From positions 7,030,718 to 7,094,717 of the forward strand of contig OZ017768.1 of assembly GCA_963969345.1 (NCBI GenBank): 64,000 nt of DNA, written 5' to 3'. The DNA is from Turbatrix aceti. Lineage: Eukaryota; Nematoda; Chromadorea; Rhabditida; Panagrolaimidae. Numbering within the stretch: position 1 is the stretch's first letter; each line of letters begins with the position of its first letter. The notes under the pieces were generated by a model that saw nothing but the letters and a program-made list of their open reading frames with translations, searched no databases and was not told the origin of the DNA. Below are positions 34,422-48,000 of this stretch, in pieces. Position numbers and translations under genes: made by a program.

Positions 34422-35873
34422 ATGTCGACGTCGGTGTACACCGGATGGGAGAAGGTGCTGATTCTCCTGCCGATCACGTACGTCCCGCTCAGCTACGGTG
34501 TCTATGTTTTTTTGTTGTACGTCATTTTATTTTCCAAGGTTAGGCAGGTGTTCAACACGTCATTCTACCACATGTACGCTGCTTCGGTTGTTGTGGACAT
34601 CTTAGGATGCTCTGCCTACATGACGGAGTATTATTATTTGATTAATCCTTGGCTTTCTCGTAAGTATGAATTTTAGGCTCTAAAGAAGATTTTGTTCGTA
34701 AAATCGAATACACGTGAACATTTTTGTTTACGTTTGTGAACAAACACGAACGAACGTCGAAAAATTTATTTTTATAATTTTTGCGAAATTCGGTTCATTT
34801 GAAAAAAATACGTAAACTGGGGAATAAAATAAGTTTTTTTGTTTTTTGTAACGGTAACTTTTTGCACTTTTTCGTGTCAAAAGTTGGTGTATCATTTTTT
34901 TGTCAGAACATGAACAAGGTAATTTCTAAAAATTTTGTTTACGAACAAACGTGAACAATAAAATTTGAATTTGTTGGCAAACAAACATGAATGAAACTTT
35001 GCTGATTTTAAATTTTGATTGCAAATTCGAAGCTTCGAGATTTCAGAAACCATAAAAAACTGGCCGGAAACCCTCTACGCCTACAACGTGCTCCACTTTG
35101 TAATGTTCCACGGCCACTACACTCACACGCTGCTCATGACGTTCATCAGCTTCAACCGATTCGTGGTGCTGGTCATCGGAAACAAGTGGAACGTGACCAA
35201 AGGCCCGAGCACTCTCGGACTAATCACTGCCGCGATCGTTCTGCCACTTGTGTTCACCTGGTCGATTCTGACCAACAAATTCAGTCTTCAGCTCGAGGCA
35301 CGGATTCCGGCATGGTGGGTGCGAGAATTCGATCGATCCGGATTCTTTCGCTACCGTTCACTGCACAGTTTTATAATTTACACGGTTTGCGCCTTGGTAG
35401 CGTTGGTGCTTAACCTGATGGTCTGCATCCAACTTTTGCTTCAACGACTTCACAAAGATAAACTCGCGCCTTTTGGATCAAAGCACAACAATGACGACCG
35501 CCTTTTTGTCTTCACTGTCATCAGTTTTGTTGTTCAGGTTCTATTCGCTTCTATACAGGTAAAATTTTTTGTGAGGAGTCTTTTTTTTTTGATTTTCGAA
35601 TGTTTTCAGTGTTATTTCATGTACAACAGGAATGATCATTCGATTCTCGGCGACTATCTGTTAAAAGTTCAAAGTTACCTGATGCAGGTGGATTACCTGC
35701 TGCCGGCATGGTCGCTGCTTGTGACCAGTAAGCAGCTGAGAGGGGAAGTCGTAAGTTATTTAATTCTGGTGGTGGCACACGTTTATGCAAACACACGGTT
35801 TCAGCGGAAATTGGTGACTTCAAATCTTATTAAATCAGTCGAGATAAGCAACAAACAGACCGTTTCACCTTGA
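34422..35873 (+). CDS. Seven-transmembrane chemoreceptor, Srg-like serpentine receptor
   Basis: Four exons (34422-34659, 35047-35558, 35610-35750, 35805-35873) join in phase to 319 aa. Seven hydrophobic segments are readable: LILLPITYVPLSYGVYVFLL, YHMYAASVVVDILGC, NVLHFVMFHGHYTHTLLMTF, LITAAIVLPLVFTWSIL, FIIYTVCALVALVLNLMV, VFTVISFVVQVLFASIQ and VDYLLPAWSLLVTS. FISFNRFVVLV after TM3 and FYHMYAASVVVD at TM2 match the nematode Srg pattern. These are plasma-membrane G-protein-coupled receptors, usually on sensory cilia; the ligand is unknown. The start is the ATG 15 bases after a TTCTGCCAG acceptor at 34406. Other nematode serpentine subfamilies are possible but less likely. Confidence 0.87.
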
Positions 35874-35950
35874 TGCGGGGGAGTTTGCCTCAAAAAAAGG
35901 ATTTTATAAAAATGTAAAATTATTCAATCAAATGAATTTATTTTTTTTTA

Positions 35951-35956
35951 AATAAA
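35951..35956 (+). terminator. Candidate poly-A signal for the chemoreceptor gene
   Basis: AATAAA lies 78 bp after the stop, the first of several overlapping copies in an AAATAAAAAATAAATAAAA tract. Confidence 0.5.
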
Positions 35957-38900
35957 AAATAAATAAAAATTGGTGAGGATTCGGATGACGCAAATAATTA
36001 AAAATCAGGGTGTCAAAAATGTGTATTTATAAAATTATTTTTTTTACCTAATGTCGTGTTTTAATTTTTTTTTGTAATCCTTTTTCCTAAAAAGAACATT
36101 TTTTCTTCTCCGAGTCATCGCCCTAAAACTTTCCCCTTCGGCGAGCACCAAAATTGATGCCCGTCAGACACCAGTCCTGACAGCACGCCCTCCCGCGGGA
36201 TCGATCCCTCCCGCGCAGACCACAAATCGACTCAAACTGAAGGCGGAAGGAAGTGCACCAGCCATGGACTTATACCCAAAGTCCGAACTCACAAAAAACA
36301 GCCAACTGCCGTCTAAAATTTCAAGTTGCTTTTTTTTTGCGTCTTGTGGTGCCTCGAACCGATTTCGAAAGCCCCTGGGGCAGCCGGAGTTACTCGCGTC
36401 AACGTCGGACGACATGAACGACTTCGCCGAGACTTTGGGGACAAAAAATGGCTGTCTATCGCCTCGGGTCATGGCATTACGACTTTTTGCAACTTTTGCA
36501 CGGATTTCCGGATTGTGTCGACGGCTCTGAACAAATTTCCTGGATTTGTGATTTTTGAGACTCGGAAAAAATTTCCGGGTTTTTGGAAATTTTTTTTATG
36601 TAAATTTTAAAATTCGAAACTGCCTTTGAGGCTGAATTTGGATTATTTGGGGAACGCAATGTGCCAAATTGTTCAAAACCGGACACAGACAGTTCTTCCG
36701 CGCATCTGCAGCTCATCCTCGATAACCCAATTTACACCCTGTCCCCGTCGTTCCCGGATATCCGTTCAAGGCACGACTCGGCCCGCGGGCAAGCTGCCGA
36801 GTTGGCCGCAGGCGTTCGCAGCTGAGCTCAAACCCTCAGAATCGATGCAACCCGGGCAAAAAAGAAGAAAAGACGGGTGGGATGAGTCCTCTGCCCGGAG
36901 GAGGGGGGGGTTGAAATGCCAAAGCACTTCTTTATCTGTCGTATTTGCTGCCCTGCCATCCAAGGCAGCCTACGGCACTGACCGCCCGAAGCGCGTTGCT
37001 TTGTCTTTTCGCTAATATTTATGTGCAATAAAATGTCGCGTGTCGTTTGAATTGTATGTTTTGGCATTCAAATATGTTTTTACGCCGTCGACGGTCAGTC
37101 AGTCATTCATCTGGTTTTCCGGACTATTTTTGTGTCCCGGCAGGTTTATTTTTGCTTCCATCAATGACCTGTTTTTCTGGGGATTAGAAATTTGTGTAAT
37201 GGACCAAAACTAATGATCCACTGTTATGGGAATCTTTTTTTTTTGGTTAAATGATGTTTGAACTTTTTTTGGGCTATTTTAGTTTTTCAATTTCAGTTTC
37301 CATTTTTTTGCAAAACGAACACAATTTTTTTTGACTCAAAAAACAATTTTGGTTCCAATTTCCTGACTTTTTTGCAAATTTTATGATTTCAATCTACGAT
37401 TTTTTTTGGTCAACTTTACTTTTTTTTTAAATACCGAGCAAACATCAACGAAAAAAAAAAAACAAATCAATTGGTTCCCACGAACGCTGAAAGGGTTTGC
37501 GCAATTCCAAAGCCTACTGGCCAGCTTTTCTCTGGGAAAGAAACGAAACGAGAAGGAAACCATCACTCGTCGAAAATAAATAACCCCAAAAAATTGTGCA
37601 GTATCTTTTTTTTTCGGCCGCTGGATGCCATCAAAATGAGCTACTACAACAATATCGTACAAAGTTTAGATGTTTTTTTTTCCGTTGAAAATAATGCAAC
37701 CGGGAAAAACCTCGTTTACAGCCTCGTTTTTTGGTCCAACAGAAAAAAAAATTAATCCCTTGTTGAGTCCAATTTTTTTTCCAATTTGGTTTGTTTTCTT
37801 TTACGACTTGTCGGCACGGTATCCGGATGCCCCAGTTGGCAGAAGGCAGAAAGTTTCAAATCCTATCCCGTGACTTGAGTGTTTTTCTCATTTTTTTGGC
37901 TGAGAATCGAAGAATCGAAGAATTGAGCTTGGGATTGTTTTTTTTTGCCGTGCAGCGCTACCGCCTGCGTGTTGAGCCCTCATTTTGCAAAATCTTGAAG
38001 CGCTGCAGACTAATCACTCGAAATCCAATCCTTTTTTGGCACTCCCATGGTTATGTGCATTTTTATGGGAAAAAACCACTCTGGAAAGTATATTTTTTTG
38101 CAGTCATACAAACACGTGATAGAAGAGAGGTGGATCATCCACTTGCTTCACTTTTATTTTGTTCTGCGATTTTTATGTGTTTTTTGTTGCTGTGTTGCAT
38201 TTTTTAAACAAATGTACAATCGTTTGATAAACGAATCTTGAACAATCGCTTACAATAAAAAACTTGAATAAAAAAAATTTTACTGTTAAATTTGTAATCA
38301 AATTTTTTTTTTAATTGAAATAAATTTTTTTTCGGTTTCGAAACATTTTGTCTCTTTTTTCCCATTCATTCAATGACACCTGCTTTTGTTCTGTGTGCAC
38401 GTTTTTGTAAGAAACATTGAATTATCGACAACGCCATGGATCACTGTGAAAAACTGTGATTAAAACAATGTGTCGAAAGTTTAGGCAATCTGATAAGTGT
38501 TTTTTTTTCAAATCGCTGTACACGATGTTCTCGTTTTTTGCTTTTAGCAAAGCTTTTGTGATTTTTTAATCCATTTCTGCCGCTTTTGTTGTTTTTTGTT
38601 TTGTTCCGCCATTTTCCATCACACTTTTATCGTCTGTCAGTTTCATAAGAATTCTGACAGTAAATACATTTTTTTGAAGTTGCATTTTTTATTTTTGTAA
38701 AATTGTATTTAAATTTTGAGACGGTCATTTTTCCAGAAACCGTCTCGAGGACATTTTGAGTTCATTCCACGAAGTTTTTTTTTGTTTTACCCTCACCCTC
38801 AGCCTCCGCGTACAGCCGCCGGTTGTCCTAGCGGCTTGCCCGGAGGCAAAGCCTCTTCTGCTTCCACTTTGTCGCGATGCCTCTTTTTTTCTCAATTTTT

Positions 38901-41360
38901 CAATTCCCTCGTTTTCGGCATTGCTGACAAGAAAACGAGCCGGCGTGTTTCTTTTTACCCGTGGAAACGCTGTGCATATTCACTATCCAGCCAAAGGCAG
39001 GCGAGATTGCGCCGTGCTGTGGTCAGCTCGGCTCCTGGCGAGGGCGACGACATGGGGTGGTCTCGGGGGAGGACATCTGCTCCTCTCCGGGCGGCCAAGG
39101 GCCATGCATGCACATAACCAACCAATTGCGAAAAAACATGGAGGGTGGAAGCACAATCACGTTGTTTCTGATTTGCGTAAATTTTGGAACCATCAAAAAG
39201 TGCAAAAATGTGTTTTGTTGGTCTTTTTTGGGGGCCTGATTGTCTCTTTGGTCTCAAAAAGACTAAAAAAGCCCGTTGGATCCCCCTAAATGGAGCCCAG
39301 TCAAGTCTTGAATGGCGGCAGGATGCACCACCTTCCGGTCACCGCCTTAACGCGTCACCATTGCCATTGTCTTTGCTTACTCACTAACTGGCTGGCTGGC
39401 TGGCTGGCTGACTGCTTGCTCGGTCGCAACTCGCGGGCAAAGCCGCCGCCGGCGACGGCGGCATCGGTGGCTGGGCTGCTCTCCCTGACTGTCCACCCTG
39501 GCCGGGCTCCTTGCATTTGAAAGAACGAAAACGAAAACGAGAACGAGGCATTTTTCATAAATGCCACGCTTCAGGGTCGTTTAGCCGGGGCATAAGTGAA
39601 TGTTTTTCTGCACCCGCAAAAGATCAGAAATTGAATCAATCTTTGTGTATGTATAATATTCAATTTTTTTTTCTTGGCAGAGCGACAATTGGTTGCTAAA
39701 AATACCGCAATGTTGCATTTATTGTTGTTTTGATGAACATTGCTCGAGTGCATTTGATGAGATTCTAATAGACCACATTTTTTTGCAACCACTCTAGTGT
39801 TGCCATAGTTTTTTTGTTCAGAAGTCAACCAAACAATTGTTAACCCAACTTCCATATTTTTTCCCAACGGTCTGGGATCATTGGTTTTTCCGTGAATCCA
39901 TTACCCAGAAGTGCCTGGAAGCAAACTAGACTGAACGAAGTCAAGTCAAGTGTTATTGGCGCCGTCAGCCCCCGCAGCCGGGTTATCATTCCCCTGTAAC
40001 AAACTCGCCCCGAAAAGCCTTGCCCTGTCCTGCCATGCCATGACTTTGTCTCTAACTGCGTTCAACTTTTTTTTGCAGCTGTCTGGGGATGTTGAAGATG
40101 TTTTTTGAAGACTTAAAAAAATCGACTGTGCTGGTTGGTTGCTTTGCGGTTTTTTACGCGAACTATAAATTTTTTTGTCGGGTTTAGAGATTTTCAAGCC
40201 TTCCTACAATTCATCGAACGTGTTTCCCAGGACATCGGAGGGTTTTTATGACCCCTGACATTGGTCGTTGTTGTCGACAACGACAACGTTGCTCCATGTC
40301 CTCATTGGATTTTTTGAGTTAGTGCGAGTCGGTTAATAGCCTGTCCTGGCGTGGTTTGTCTTCTGGGCTAGCCTGGAGTGCCGTCGGTTGCGGAAGAAAC
40401 GAAATGCCAGCTTTTTTTGGTGTACGCTTCTTTTTTGAGCCTTGTTTAATTGCTCCACGGCCACGGAAGTAAGTGGACGAAACAAATACGGTGTCAGTCG
40501 GGGTACGTATTAGGTTTCAAAATTGATTAAAAATCCGGGATTCTGGATCCCGGGACGTTCCCCGGATTTTATTTCAGTGCGGAAAACTTTTTTTTAAGCT
40601 TTGCAAGTTGTCGGCCGTCACCGCGGTTGTCGCGTTTATTTTTGTTTTTGCCTTGTTTTGGCAACTTTAATCACTTTTTGATTACTTTTTACCGCCTTTT
40701 AAAAGGGTTTTCGAACACCACAAAAACCCCAATTTTTTTCCAACGTCCATCAATTGCCTTCTGATGTGTTCACTTTTTTTTACGGTCCATCATTGCGAGT
40801 GCCAAGTCATTTATTAGCCCAACTGGGGAAGAAAGAACAACACGGCTCCCTTTTTTGCCACCACCCCGCTGTCAAAAAAAAATGACAGAACGTCTTTTGG
40901 TAGCGGCTGCCAGGGCCCCCCTCAATTTCATTCATCATGGCCCTTATCGGCAGCGTCGTGCCATCCCTGACGCCGCCAGATGACCGGGGACCGGGATTTA
41001 TGATAGTAGCAATGAGGACTCGCTACGCATCCTCGCCCATCTCGCCCAGCGGTGTCGTTTTTTAATCCTGCCATCAGTGTTGCCACCAAATTTTATGATA
41101 CTATGTATTGTTGCTTTTTTTATTTAACTCTTTGGCGGCGCGTCCAATTTTTTTTCGACGGATTTGGCGTGTTTTTTGTTTCTTGAAAAACAAACAAAAA
41201 ACGTAAAAAATATCAAAAAAATGCTTTTTTTTAGCACATGTGTATCTGAGGATCAGGGCTGGCGTCGTACTCGAATCCCTTCTTCGACGCGGCATCGGGG
41301 TCGCCCCTCACGACGCCCCCGATGCCGTCGCGTCCCCGACCCGGAGTCTATAAACACGTC
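35957..41360. other. 5.4-kb intergenic region, no supported gene
   Basis: The sequence alternates T-rich low-complexity DNA with GC-richer patches (36.15-36.5, 36.7-37.0, 38.75-39.5, 40.9-41.05 kb). The patches are open in several frames, but none gives a recognisable protein or a convincing exon pair. A (CTGG)n microsatellite lies at about 39389-39411. The part near 41.0-41.36 kb is presumably the upstream promoter of the Rho-GEF gene. Confidence 0.5.
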
Positions 41361-42041
41361 ATGACGGCTTCTACGTCGTCTTCGCACTCGGCCACCCGGA
41401 AGACGACCCTCAATCGACTGATTGACAACGAGTGAGTTTTTTTAAATTCAAAAAAAAATTGAAACTGAAAAAAAATGTATAAAACAGAAAAATTTTTAAA
41501 ACTGGAAAAAAATGCAAATTTATTTTTTTTAGTTGCAAAACAACAAAAATTTTAATAAAAAAAGTACAACAATTTTTTTTCAGTTTTTTTAAAAACACAA
41601 ATTTTTACTTTTTTGAAAAAAAACGGATTTTTGAATTTTTTTAACTTCAAATTTTCGTTTTTTCTTATATTACGATTTTTGTTGTTTTTCAATCCAAAAA
41701 AAGTCAAAATGCTCATTTCACGCTGAATTTGTCAGATGTCACTCCGGTTCCTTATCTGACCGACCGAGACTTGAATAGCTCTGATTTCAGACGCATGACA
41801 AAGTCCGAGTCCCTCGAGACGCCCAAGTTTGCCTACGACCTCAACTTTGACCTGCGAGTGTTACAAAATGTGCTCAAATCCGCTGACTTTCTCCAGGACA
41901 GCGGATACAAGTCAACCGGTGACCTCGTCAAGTCAACCTTTGACCACACACCTGCGCCGTCCTGTGTCATGTACGGTACGGGATGGATGCTTGCTGATGA
42001 CCTCAGCGATGATGAAGATACCGGAAGGGATGAGCTTTATG
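41361..42041 (+). CDS. Rho-GEF alternative 5' exons, distal start
   Basis: The first exon 41361-41431 (MTASTSSSHSATRKTTLNRL) and a second exon ending at 42041 encode a Ser/Asp-rich, probably disordered leader of about 136 residues. For the second exon the only acceptor I found that keeps phase with the first exon is the poor AAAAAAAG at 41703. The better-looking GTCAG at 41735 would need a different first exon. The exon ends in phase 1, matching the common exon at 47371 and giving ...DELYDGSMEV. No domain recognised. Confidence 0.6.
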
Positions 42042-45000
42042 GTTGGTTTTTGGGGGTGTTATTTGGAAAAATTTGGGGTCAGAAGTAAAAATTTTTTTTA
42101 AAATTTTTTTAAAATTAATTTTTTTTGTTCCAGCATTTTTAAAAAAATAATAAATAAAAAATAAAAAATATGTAATAATTCAAAAAAACTGTTTTGCATT
42201 TTTAAAATTCCGCAATTTTAAAAATTATAATTTCAAAAATTGTGTGCGATGCGAAAAAAAATCAAAACACCGATAATTAACCTTGATGCTCATCTCTATC
42301 ACCGCCGAAACCTCTTTCATCCAAAATTATAGGGGATGTGAGGGTCATAAAAAGATGCACACGGGTTTTTTTGTTCTCCGCAATGCGTTTACACAGAATC
42401 AAACCTGACGTCGTGATCGTCAGAAAATGTCCGGTGTGCTGTGCTCGCTTCACTTTTGCCCAATTTGTCTGAACACATTTTTTTTATGTTTAGTATTTAT
42501 TTTTTTTTGCGCAGAGACGAATGTCATCCGTCACCTGTAAAATATAAAATATTCATGTCAAGGAAAGAAAAGGAAGCAGATTGTAAAACTTGCCCTTGTA
42601 ACGCATACGGAAATTGGCTTTTTTTAGTGGTTTGGTGAAACAAAAAATTTTTTTAGGAGAAATTAGAGGACACTGGCCGGTTTAAAAAAAAAACTGCCGG
42701 GGCATTTTTGGACTTCCAAGTTTTCTAATTTGTAATTTAGCATGTTTAGTTCCCGAAAACCAAACTTTAGTGCTGTCAAGCGTGGTTTGGCTTCTTTTAA
42801 TTGCCTCAGCCCAGGTGCCCAGGTGAAAACGCCAGGGGGCCTATTTCGCGCTCTAGGCTTTTCCAAAAGGTGACTTTTTCCATACAATTAGGACCAATTT
42901 TCGTCCACGAGGTGCAAATAGGATAGAAACATCATATTTGGCGACAGACACATTAATTAAAAAACGGGCTTGCGCAGGGGAGGCATGCGACGGCTATTTG
43001 TTTATCTTTGCGTCACAGGTGCACAGCCTGATGAATGTGAATTCCAGATTTTTTATCCAGGGGAGATTTTGTTTATTCACGTCTGCTTGATTCGATGATT
43101 TTGATTTTGTTGATTGTCCATGGACATCTCAATTAATTTTTATGTCAATTGGGAGTTGTCGAAGAATTTTTTTTGGGCGAGAAAAGTCATGTTTTGGACA
43201 AAAAAAAAACAAAAATGTTTTTGTACAAACCGTAAAAAAAACACGACTTTTTTTTATTTTCTGAAAAAAAACAGTTTAGTGCGCCGTCGATTTTTTTTGT
43301 CATTCATAGGTCATTTTTTTCCAAAACTTGATCGACGCAGGGATTCGTTTTTCTGTTCTCTGTTCCACGGAGTTTTCCTTTTTTTTCATTCATGTTCGCG
43401 TGCGTGGTCAGTCCGAGAAGGACAAAAGGGCGACAAACTTGTTTGCCCACCCAGCGCGTACTGGTCAGTTACCCCTCCTCCCCTCCCTTCACGGCTGTCA
43501 ATTAGCCATCATATCCGTAAGACCGACGATCGACGACCGACGATAGTCAATGACCACGAGCCTCTAGTCCACAGTCCACAGTCAACAGTTCGGAAGGCGC
43601 TCAACCGGTCATCATGATCGTCCCCTTTTTTTCCCTTCCTCGTCTTCGTCATCATCATCATCGTCGTTTGTTGCGTTGTAGACCGTTTTGGGAAGCGAAG
43701 GGGAAATCATATTTTTCTCTCTCTCTTTTTTTCGTGTTCGACTTCTTCGTCATCATCATCATCATCGTTGTAGTCCTCGTCGAAGGAGGGTGTCCGATTG
43801 CGGGAAACAAGCCTACAATCGACCTTTTTTCATTGCCGCTTGATTTTTTTTGTTCCAGCATGTTTTGTACACGGTCTCGAATAACGGTGAAAAAACACCT
43901 CTCGAAGTACCTCGATGCGATCGGATTTGATTTACTGGTATTGGCTGATCGTTTTCTTCTTTGTTTGCGTAGCCATGAATTTTTTTTATGGCTGCAATCT
44001 GTTTTTTGCTCTGATCAGCTGTTTTTTTTTAAGTTTTCGCAGAAAACAGGAAACTATTGTTTTTTCGACAATGAAAAAAAATAAAAGTCGAGTTCAGAAA
44101 ATCCGACTTGGTCTAATACTTATAATTTTTACTTTTGTGTAATTGTACCTTTTCCTGGTGTCTTCCTCTTCTTCGTCTTCTGCATCGCTCAAAAATTATT
44201 TTTTTCTGCAAAATGAGGGCGTTGGCAGCCTGGATCCCCGACTCCAGGTGAAGATCTGTCTTGGCTTCCAACAAAATAGTTGCCTCTCGCTCCCGGGATC
44301 TGTCATCACCGACGAAACCGCTGACACTTGAACGGCTCATGCTTCTCTCTCTTTTTTTTTTTGCAGCCCGAGGTGACATAAGATGCTGGAGAACACTTTT
44401 TGTGCACGGGTGTTTAGGAAACATTGCTCGCGGGGAAAAGTGAAAAGTGGACCATCCTTAGGGTCATTATGACGCTTCACGACGCACTTCGGTCAGCCTG
44501 TCAAATTCCGGGGGCAAAAAAAGAGCATTGTTTGGAATCAGGTGGGACTCGGGAGGCTCACTCAGAGGCGATGAGATCCAGATCCATCGGAAGACGATCA
44601 AATCCAGCTATGCCTGTTTTTTTTGCAGGGGTTATACATACATTTGATCGCCGGTCGGGGGTGGGGGCGGTTTGATGTATTTATAATATTTAAAAAAATG
44701 ATTTCAATTGTGCTTAAAAATTCATTTGAATTTTTGCAGTCTACTTATCATTTTGAAATCAAGTTTATCTGATTTTTCATTTTTTTGGGGACGATTTGTA
44801 ATTTTTGTCCCATATAAATGTCCAAAAATCAGTTTTCTCATTTATTTTATGTCCAAAAAATCAATTTTCTCATTTTGACTACCGCGGAAGCCAAAACTAT
44901 ACACGATAAATATTTTCTATTTGAAATTAAAGCAAAAGTGGTTGTTTCCCTAAACGCTTCCTGACTTGTTTCGGCTTGCTTTCGCGTTCTCTCACGAAAA

Positions 45001-48000
45001 GCAAAGTAAAGCAAAAACTGCGACTACTTATACATTAGTTCAAATAAAAAATGACTACTCATCCGTTTAAATTAAAAAAAGGCTGAAACTACTTTGTCAC
45101 TCGTTTAAAAATTAGTTCATTTGAACGTCTTGCAGGAACTTAGTTTATTCAGTCTTCTTTCGCATTTTTTACTAAATGAAAAAATCTGCCTTAAGGCACT
45201 CGGATCTTTCAAGATGTTTCGTTTTGCGTTTCTGCGTATTTGTAAGCGTTGGCTTATTTGATACACAAAAAATTTGCGCGGAGTACGTTTTTGTCTGTTT
45301 CCTGCCAATTTTTATATATTTTTTAAATTTGATGTTTGCGCAAAAAAACAGGCAAAAATTGCACGCTTCCGGAATCTGGTGTTCGTTCCCATTTCCTGGC
45401 AATTTGGTAAAATTGGCATTCGAGGAACCCAGAGTATTTTTTTTTTTTGAAGTGACCTAGCCGTCAACCTACTTACCTGTCAAGCGAGAAACCGCATTGT
45501 TCGGACGTTGGGGACGAGAATGAGGATGAAATGAGTGACGGGGATCGTTTGCCTCGCCGCATAAATTTTGCCTTTTTCGCTCGTTCGCTCGCTCGCGCGC
45601 GAGCGAGCCCAGGTGACCCGGACGGCGTGTTGCCACCAGCCGCGCCGCTCTCGAGTGCTGCACCACCTGTCAAGGAGGAGGGGGGGGAGGGATGCGTGGC
45701 CCATCCATCCATCGATTGGCGGTCATCCAGCCAGCCGACGAAACGAACCAGCGCAAGGCTATATGGTTTGATGGTTTTGTTTTCTGTTTTCGTGGATGAA
45801 CAACAACACAAATAGTTCAGTTTGTCGTCAACCGCGGTGACTTCCCTCCCAAATCCCCTCACGCACGCGTCGTCGTCGTCGTGGTCGTGGTCGTGGACCC
45901 AGCCGGAGGGGTGAGGGCGTCCAAGACGTAGTACTACACGCTGCTCCGACGCTTGCTTTTGTCCACAGGACAGTTTTTTTTGAGATACATATTTTCATTT
46001 TCTCAGGGGCTTTTTGTAAGATTTGTGGAACCAGCTGCGTCGTCGAGTGACTGACCACCGCCACCCACTTGTCGACACCTTCGGCGGCCGATGAGGCCGA
46101 TAAGGGCTTTTCTGGAAGCGTGAATTATTTTTTTCGTGTTGTCTTTGTTGCCTTGGTTGGTGTCCGTGTATATTTTTTTTTTACATATTTTGTGATCATG
46201 AATCCTGGATTTTTTTGATCGTGATTTCATTGGTTTCTTTTTATCAGCATAAATGACGACGGTTTCGACCGAGGAGTTGCCGGAATCGACAATTCGTCGC
46301 GACTCCGGCATAGCCGACGAAGGCGACGACGGAAATGTTGACGACGAAGGTGAAAGCGAAGATGCGTCCGTAATGGATTCTACGAGATTCGGTGACCTCA
46401 CCGATGGTAGGTTGCGCGCAAAAATTTTTTTTGTTGAATGTTGAACTGCAAAAAATTTTTTTATGTATTATTTACTCGAAAAAAAGTCAAACTAGATTGA
46501 TTTCCACGATCCTAAAGCAATTTTTTCTGTTCAAGGTGCTTGGCTTCGTGCCAGTCCCTGCAAGCGCCCCCTAACACGTCTCTGTGCCCTTGCAACCCGA
46601 TATCTCTCCTCAGACTACTGCCGTAACTTGATTATCCTTTTCTCACCCCCTGCAAGCCCCCCCCCCCAGCGTCATCGAACGAACAAACGTAGCTTGACGC
46701 GTATGCATGACATTGTCTTGGCTTCGCTTTGTTAAGCCGATAATGATACAAACCACCCCGGAGCCCCGGTAGAGTGAAAGTGATGCGCTGAGCGAGGGAT
46801 GGTAGGGGATCAAGAAGGCGCTACATGCACTTTTTTTCGGGGGGATAGCCGGTTGGGTTGCGTGCATGCATGCGTTCATGAAACGCTGTTTGTGCTTCTG
46901 CTTTTGTGCTTCAGCTAGCTGGGAGGAGCTCACGCACCCCTGCAAGCTGCCAAAGTTGTTTTTGAAGCAACTTTTGACTTTCGAAAAATGTTCTTGAGTT
47001 ATTTTTTACGCGTTAATTTAACGATCGCGTTGTGCGAAAATTAATGGCCAGGCTAAAAGGAGCTCACCACAATCTGGCGGCGCTCCAGGTTGTGACCACA
47101 ACTCAGGAGGAGGATGATTCCCCAGCTGGGGCCGCGGAAAGGCGGTACAATGGTACGGAGGGGTAAAAAAGGACTTTTGAATGCCACAAATTGTGTAAAA
47201 GTCGATTTGTAACAAGAAAAATGCGAGAATTAAAATTTTGATGTGTATTTGGGATGTTACATATTTTTTTTAATTTGGTAAAAAAACTAGGATTTTTTTC
47301 TTGCACTAAAATAATTTTTATAGCTTTCGCAAAAACGTTGTGAATTTTTTATACGCATAATTTTTTTCAGACGGATCCATGGAAGTCCACGAACAAAAAA
47401 TAAAAATCCGCGACATGACCGAAATCCTGGTCAGCAGATTCGCTTTTATTTCCGGTGAGTTATCCCCTCCTCTTTTGTACGTGACATTCCGCTGCAACAT
47501 TTGCTCCTTGTTTTTTTCTTACTCGGCAAAAGTTACGTATGAATGGCACTTTTTTTCATTGCAGGCCTAAAAACGAGTGATGGACACCCGATCATGACAT
47601 TTCCCGACAGCAGAGCGTGTCTAGACTTTGAACAGTACCAGTTACTCGTCAGCTACCTCCTCAGCGTCCCGCCGTGAGTTTTTTTGTACTCATCGGGAAA
47701 AAAAGAGGGAGGGAGGCATACTCGTTGGTGGAATTTGATGAAAAAAAGGCGATGCATATTTAATTTGTAAACTTTTGGGGATTCGGACTCCGAATTTCGG
47801 AGGGGAATTTTTTTGCAGAAAAATGAGTTTTTATTTATAATTTTTTTTGCTTAGTTTTGTATTTTTTAAATATTTTTAAAAACAAATTACAAAATTAAAA
47901 AATTAAATTTTTGTAAATTAAATTTTGTAAATTTCTTATTTATTTTTGTGTTACGAAATAAAAAATTTTGATAAATATAAATTGTTTTTTTTTATTTTAA

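Noticed and set aside
36164..37015. GC-richer frames of about 100-130 codons after the chemoreceptor gene
   Set aside because: Frames are open on both strands at once and lack recognisable motifs or phase-consistent splice partners.
45587..45608. 22-bp perfect palindrome GCTCGCTCGCG/CGCGAGCGAGC
   Set aside because: It is built from a simple CG/GCTC alternation and is expected from local simple-sequence expansion, so it was noted only as intron content.
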